Source: Diorhabda sublineata
Taxonomy: Eukaryota; Arthropoda; Insecta; Coleoptera; Chrysomelidae
DNA: 64,000 nt
NCBI RefSeq assembly: GCF_026230105.1
Contig: NC_079477.1
Span: forward strand, 17,117,001-17,181,000
Reading direction: 5' to 3'
The notes under the pieces were generated by a model. That model was not told the DNA's origin and did no database searches. It was given only the letters and a program-made list of their open reading frames with translations. The stretch's first letter is position 1, and the number at the start of each line of letters is the position of its first letter. The translations under genes and the position numbers were made by a program. Positions 57,956 to 64,000 of this stretch are shown here, piece after piece.

Positions 57956-58400
57956 CAGCAGCTTTAGGTAACAAAATAATAGTTAATTATATTCTACTTG
58001 GAAATTTGAATGGTGATATGTACCTGAATTTTTTAAGCAATCACTTATTCGATTTATCAGAAGATTTTACGCTAAACGAGAGAATATCTCTATTTTTTTG
58101 CTCGATGGAGCTCCCTCGCACTTTCATAGGAGGTGTCTTCATTGGTTGAGTAACCATTTTCCGAATTGATGGATTGGTAGAGGTACAGAAGCACCGATTC
58201 ATTGGCCTCCTCGATCATGCGATTTTAATCTCTTAGATTACACACTTTGGTTGTATCTTAAAGAAAAAGTTTATTTCACAGAGGTAAATTCACCTCAAGA
58301 ATTGAAAGACAAAATTCAACGTCCTTCAATGATCTTATAGCTGACTCCTTACAGTTAAGAAGATTCATGGATTTTTTAGAAAAAAGGATAGACTTGTGAA
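57940..58400 (+). pseudogene. Tc1/mariner-superfamily transposase relic, DUF4817 type
   Basis: Reads NVWAAALGNKIIVNYILLGN, then LNGDMYLNFLSNHL, and after a shift FLDGAPSHFHRRCLHWLSNH and IGRGTEAPIHWPPRSCDFNL, then LDYTLWLYLKEKVYF. These are the two catalytic Asp regions and the WPPRSPDLTPLDFFLW block of the family also seen at 521-890. Frameshifts and stops abolish function. Neither end of the element is recognised. Confidence 0.8.
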
Positions 58401-59549
58401 AACGGAGGACATTTTGAACACCTACTCTAATTAAATTCTATGTATTTTATTAGCCTTTTTTTAAGTTTTCATTTTATGATTTTTGTTTAAATTAATACAT
58501 TTCTCATTACTTCATACCAGCATAGGTTATTACTTCATAATTTCAAATAAAAATATTCCGAAAACGGTACATAGTATCGAGTTTTATCAAGAGCAATTTT
58601 TTGGTGTAAAATTAAATGGTGTTCAATTTCACTTGAAATTTTGTATGATAAATCTAATATTGAAAAAATTATGTTCAATACTACTTGGTACGAACCCTTT
58701 AACTTGGATGGATCAGCGTCCATAACATATTCGTTTAAAATTTCAATACAATGTTGCCAGTAGTTGCGACAAAATCGTAATTTTTTCTTCGACGCCCTTT
58801 ATCTTGTTTATTTCTTAGAAAATAGCTTCATTATGAGCCGGTATGTTGAAGAGAGGAACTTCACAAAAATAAACGGTGTAATTTATGATAAATATTCATT
58901 TTAATGGTATAAACACATTCAAAATTATTCGAAATGTAACTAGGGTGCTTTGAACATTAATTCACATATAACTCATATGTAGTTATTGCTGTAATGGCTT
59001 AAATAACATGAGTTTATCTCTCTGTTTCCAGTGGAGAAGATAGGTCTATAGAGAATATGTTTCAATTATTGAAATGTGTTATGTTTCATATGGGAATACA
59101 ATTATTTGTTTAATTTGTTATACGCATTAAAACGTGCGAAGCAGTGATATCTGTTAAGGAAAAATTTTATTTCTCGCAGGATGTATGGAATTAGATTGTG
59201 AAGTTTAATAAGTTCTAATGTAAATAATGTTCCATATGAAGTTCATTTATTCACACTCAAGTTTATAGCGAAAATTATGTTTTTATTGTTTCTGAAGCAG
59301 CTCGGTGTTTAAAAAAAAACTGAATGTTTTGGATATCTTAATTTCATTCTTAGCTAGGCTTTTACATTTGTTATATTTCATAGTCACATTCAACTATTCA
59401 ATTTCAGTCTATCATTTCCATTGTCTTGAATAGAATTTTACGTTTATGTAATAATTTTAGTTTTCCTTCTCATTTTCCCATATTTCTTTTAGGTATGTCA
59501 ATTTTCCAATACCTAATACAATAGCGGGCGACATTGATATATAATAATA
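58401..59549. other. AT-rich DNA, no gene seen
   Basis: Only short frames without motifs. Confidence 0.5.
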
Positions 59550-60361
59550 CAAGGGTTGGTACTTGAGTTATGAGATATGGCAACACTGATGTGAATATGT
59601 CAAATCCGATATTGCCATAATGAAGTTTGACATTTTTAATGGTAAACCTACTCAGAACGTGATGTCATTCGAGTACTACTTGAATTGTTTACAGATACTT
59701 GAAACATTCATCTTGTTTAAAAAATGACATTAAATCGCTAATATTTCGCGCGATGATTTTATATGACTTTCAACGTGGATTAAACCAACAGCTCCGTTTT
59801 TTGGTGATGATGCACCATCTCGAGCAACCTTGCTTCACTGGTTTTCCAAATTCAATCGTGGTCGCACTTCGTTACAGGATGAATTTCGTGGAGGTTTTCC
59901 AAAATCGTCATGTAATATACCGTGAGATTGAAGCAGTTAGTTAAAATCGTATAAATCCAATATTAAATGAACATTTGGCTGTCAATAAGATTTGTTTACA
60001 TTAGATACCGCATAATCGTGAATCTATGCCTATGATTTCAAAACAGTTAAATCAATGGGTCATTCGCCGTGCAGTCCTTGTTTGGCATGCGATGATTTTT
60101 CTTATTTCCGTAGATTAAAAATAAATAATAAATTGCGAGGTCAACGTTTTTCTACACTTGAAGAAACGGTTGATGCGTTCAAATCACATGTTTTGGAGGT
60201 AACTCAATCGGAATTGAAAAAATGCTTCTACAATTGGTTCAAACGTATGTTAAAGTGTGTTGATCTCAATTACGAATATTTTGGAAAACAATAAAGCCAT
60301 ATCCAGTTATAAATATAAGTTTTTATTTGTCTATCTCAAAACTTGACAAGCAACCATCGAA
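59550..60361 (+). mobile_element. mariner-B, internally deleted element (about 810 bp)
   Basis: The left end CAAGGGTTGGTACTTGAG and the right end (reverse complement GATGGTTGCTTGTCAAG) form diverged inverted repeats that continue into TTATGAGAT / TTTTGAGAT. TA stands outside both ends (59548-59549, 60362-60363). Inside, an N-terminal HTH part at 59740-59930 (FRAMILYDFQRGL; LHWFSKFNRG in another frame; VFQNRHVIYREIEA) is followed by the extreme C-terminal part at 60060-60294 (LKINNKLRGQRFSTLEETVD, AFKSHVLEVTQSELKKCFYN, WFKRMLKCVDLNYEYF). The HDNAPxH core is absent, so this is an internal deletion derivative. Confidence 0.8.
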
Positions 60362-60363
60362 TA

Positions 60364-63300
60364 ATAGTACACAAGGAGGATCCCATAGATTATTCAAATT
60401 CAAATTATTCAAATAACAAGATTGAAATAACAAGACCTTGAGACAAAACTATGTATCCAACTCTTTTCCAACAAAATTACAGATTTCATAGACAGAAATG
60501 AATTGGTACCTAAATGCCAAGAGGATTTAAAAAATACATAAGCTGTTAGTTTAGTTCATCAGTAATAAAAAATAAATATCTACACCAGGAAAATAATTGC
60601 ATACAACTATTTCACAAATATCTTTGATTCAATTGACTAAGAACTTTTTTGGGACCTAATATTCACAAGCGCTAAAATTATTAGAATACTTAAGCTTATT
60701 CATAATGTTCACAGAACAACACGGGGATCTGTCAGAGAGAATGAAAATTACTAAAAGAGTTCTACAATAAGATACTTTAAGAGCACGCTCCCTACAACCT
60801 CGATATCAATGTTTTCTTTCCAAGAACGCGATTCTAAAAACTTTGTAGTTTTTAGATCCTGTCGGTCTAGGAACAAATTCGAAATTAATCAGACAAAAAC
60901 GAATGCTAATAGATCGGGTACCAACGAAAATTCATATGTAAAAATAAATTTCTGCTTATTCAAATAAATAACAGTATTGGAAGCTACTTTATTTTCTCTG
61001 TTTTCAATCAATATAAAAAAATGTGAGCAAAAACCCGATTCTGCCAAGGAGATTTAATTAAACGGGAGCTTTGGTCACTGAAAATTCGTTCAATTCAACT
61101 AAGATAATCTGCTAATAGAAATTTAAAATATAATTGAACTAACGAACTATGCAAGTGTTTGGTTGATTAATGTGATGTGGAAATACAAGATCAAAAAGAA
61201 TACAACTTAGCACACATCACATCTCTTATAAATTTTTCATATAACAAAATCAATTTTTTAATCAGTACAATTCCACTACATACATACTCATAGCTTCACT
61301 CACAACTACAAATCTAACCTGACGACAATAATAATTTCAATGAATTTGCTGATTTTTTTCATTAATAAAAACTCGAAAAAAAATTCACCAAGATTCCTCT
61401 ACAGATTAATCTATACTGATGCAAATATTATCATTTATTATAAGAAACAATGTAAATGTAATAATTCATTATAAAAGAATGAAAATTCTATTCTAATATT
61501 AGCATATATTATTCTCATATACATATATATTGGATGTCTCAAGATTTGATATCACAATTCATATGTATGTTATTTTATCTTTTACGAGCTATCTACTTAC
61601 GGTCTTTGTTGCTGTTCGCTTATGTAAGTTTTTGTATGGACCATACAATTTGTTCTTATTTTTCTAATAAAAAATAAATATAAATAATGATACAGTACTT
61701 CTAATAGCATATTATAAATCGACGTCATCATATTAGGCCTACAACAACCAACGTGGACTATCATAAAGCAGTATAATTACTGAGTTAAATATATAGTATT
61801 GTAATGAATGAAATAATTGGACATTATCGAATTTCAACACAAGATGAATTCTCCTTCTTCTTTCTTTTTTCTTGAGACTTAGTCTTATTTCTTCTACTAT
61901 TCAGCCTCTTAAGAAGTAAACGTGCCATCTCTTGGGAAGACGAATTGAGAAGAATATAACAAACTGAATATAATTCAAGAGGGCTCTGGGTAGGGAGGTA
62001 TATTTCAAAGAAATATCTGAATGACCTTTGATTTCAGGATTGAAGAAGCTATGTCATGCAATAAAACATGTGGCGGCTGGCCTCAGAGCTGCAACAGCGC
62101 TTGATAAATTATAGTTGTTGCTTCAGTTGAATACTAATTAACAAATATCCTAATACGGTATCCACATAATTTGAATTATAGGATTATTACGAAATCAGTT
62201 TGATATGCACGCACACAAAAGTTCTAATATCTTAGTAGGAATTGTGGATCAATAACTGTATAAGCGTAGCTACACTATGTGGTATCTATGTGTATCAGAA
62301 TAAACTTTTGTGTAATGAAAATTACGAATGTTCTCAAACTTCACAATTTTCTTGAGTTTTATGGAAAGTCGCCTCGTGTGAATATTCAAATAGAAGACGT
62401 TAGCATGCAAAATTCACACATTCTGGTGCGTGGATGTTACACCAACCAAAAAGTAGCACTTACTCGATTCGAATTGCAGATTTCACCATGCTGACGGATT
62501 CTACTAGATCGACACTGGTCGACGAATTATGATTTGATAATTGAAATACCAACCATATGTGTGGATCAGCGTCTTGTTCTTCGAAAGGACTGTAATTTGA
62601 AATTCGTCATGCATGTAGTTAGGGAGGTAATTTCTTTTTGCTTTAAATAGTGGTCATAAATTTGTTCCACCGTTATTAGTTTCGAAGTATAATGCGTTAG
62701 TAGAGACTATCCAAAAATATATTGGATGTACCCCGTATACCTATCAAATACATAGGTGATACTTTCTCTTACAAAATTAAGAAAATGATGTGGCAGACAA
62801 TTAAGTTTTAAGTTAGTAGGCACACGAATATCGCAAAAATTTCATTCTGAAAATCGATTTTCATTTTTCTCACATTACAATCAATTACATCTAAATTGTT
62901 GCCAGTATTCCTAAATAGAGTTGTGAATATTCATCACCGTAAGATCAGTTTTTGATTACATCATGAAGCCTATTACAATGTGTTAGTTCATCTGGAAAAC
63001 ATTGAAAATCTAAAGCGGAGGACATGAATCAATTACATACAAAAGGTGCTTTTGTTTGGTTGCCTCTAAAGATTATTTAGAGAACATAATGTTAATATGA
63101 AAATATTGAATTATTTTTGAGTAACAAAGTTGGTCACACCTGTGAAATTTAGAAAAATATCATTACTCATATGAAAATCACCTCTTCTTTACTCATATGA
63201 TTATCATTTGATGAAACTGCAAAGTGAATAAATCAAAATAAACTATAATAATCACACGAACCTCTTCTTCTTCACCTTCTTCGTATGCCGTAACCATTAT

Positions 63301-63499
63301 CATATTGACTATCATTGCTTTACTCATACTTACTGATTGGCGAAATAACTATGTTGTTGATTTACCATTATTTTGCCTTGCATTACCTAATGAAACGATG
63401 GTTTTGTACAGGGCTGGCTCTTTCAGTTTTGTTCATACGTTCATGGACTATGAACTTGGGTTTGTATCTCTATCAACACAACTTATCTTCAAAATAAGG
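60364..63499. other. AT-rich DNA, no gene supported
   Basis: About 3.1 kb of desert. Frames at 62279-62494 and 63305-63535 have no recognisable domain. A short (CCAA)n run at about 63507-63522 ends it. Confidence 0.45.
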
Positions 63500-63720
63500 G
63501 AAACAACCAACCAACCAACCAAGCCATCATCATAGGCAGATCAAGATTAGAATCATTGTTGCAAAATATTTCTGAGTGTCATAAAATTGATTCTCGCTTT
63601 CACTATTCTTGCTCGTATCTCCACGTTAGGATCCCGTTTATTGTTTATTATGGTTACCAGGTACGTTAATTTTCCAACTTGATCTATTTATACCTTATCA
63701 ACCGCGTTAGCACGTGGCTC
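63500..63720 (-). pseudogene. LINE reverse transcriptase thumb relic
   Basis: The minus strand reads IDQVGKLTYLVTIINNKRDP followed by NVEIRARIVKARINFMTLRN. It matches the V.QV.KFKYLG..I..D....EI..RI..A..AF..L segment that follows the palm in RTE- and Jockey-like insect LINEs. It probably belongs with the C-terminal scrap at 38500-38625 by family, though this cannot be shown here. Confidence 0.65.
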
Positions 63721-64000
63721 ATATGGCTTATAGTTCTAAAGTCGCTCTATCGCAACAATCTTTCAGTTATATTTAAACATAGCCTCCACCGGATTGAAGA
63801 TATTTGTCATATCGAGATCAATGCGATCAATTTATGTAATCCTCTGTCACAGAACACTGCCCCTATGAACTTTCAACCAAATTCCGTCAAATAGCTGCTG
63901 TGCGTAAATCTATATATGGACGAGCTCAACACCTGCAGTAAACATTTCAAGCCTCTTGTTTTGAATTGCATATCGCAATTCAGGCAATGTTTTGAGTATT
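63721..64000. other. No gene recognised to the window edge
   Basis: This may hold further upstream parts of the minus-strand LINE, but no motif is readable. Confidence 0.4.

Noticed and set aside
63305..63535. Plus-strand frames resembling a membrane protein
   Set aside because: No conserved motif, and the minus strand at the right edge carries a recognisable LINE segment.
1..64000. tRNA, rRNA, CRISPR array
   Set aside because: No cloverleaf with a GTTCRANNC arm and acceptor pairing, no rRNA-like sequence and no regularly spaced identical repeats were found by eye; a covariance-model scan would be needed to exclude small ncRNAs.

Overview
The window looks like a stretch of an insect nuclear genome: strongly AT-rich, poor in genes, with spliceosomal GT-AG introns, short TTAGG-type repeats and an insect-like set of transposable elements (BEL/Pao, Copia, Penelope-like, R1- and R2-like LINEs, several mariner families, hAT-type and other MITEs, a Helitron remnant). 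The order cannot be fixed from the sequence. No tRNA, rRNA or CRISPR array was seen.

Only one ordinary host gene is clearly intact. It is a single-exon mitochondrial uncoupling protein 4 (UCP4/SLC25A27 type) on the minus strand at 43034-44080. Head to head with it, 370 bp away, lies a broken copy of the NHL beta-propeller of Brain tumor (brat), 44450-45230, itself interrupted by an insertion. Everything else that is codeable is mobile or virus-derived.

Layout. 1-9 kb: relics of a Tc1/mariner element, a GC-rich R2-like LINE, an R1-like LINE, a 637-bp MITE with a short exon-like ORF, and a Helitron scrap. 10.8-12.2 kb: a Penelope-like element with inverted pLTRs. 12.8-21.1 kb: three elements in a row: BEL/Pao (minus), mariner-A1 (plus), and a Copia element inserted exactly on the right end of the mariner. 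22.4-25.5 kb: a decayed double-jelly-roll capsid-like gene, a near-perfect 96-bp hairpin, and an almost intact Crypton-like tyrosine recombinase gene with a 51-bp intron; a second palindrome follows it. This is the most unusual part of the window. 25.5-43 kb: gene desert with a second mariner-A copy, a second Penelope-like copy, LINE and mariner scraps and small MITEs. 43-45.3 kb: UCP4 and the brat pseudogene. 45.3-64 kb: desert again, with a complete 754-bp hAT-type MITE with target duplications, internally deleted mariners, LINE RNase H, ORF1 and RT scraps, and a long TA microsatellite.

Nearly all element genes carry stops and frameshifts, so most of the DNA is fossil. The tyrosine recombinase is the exception among the mobile genes: it has all catalytic residues and one apparent 1-base frameshift in an A/T homopolymer. 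Assignments rest on protein motifs recognised by eye; no database search was run.
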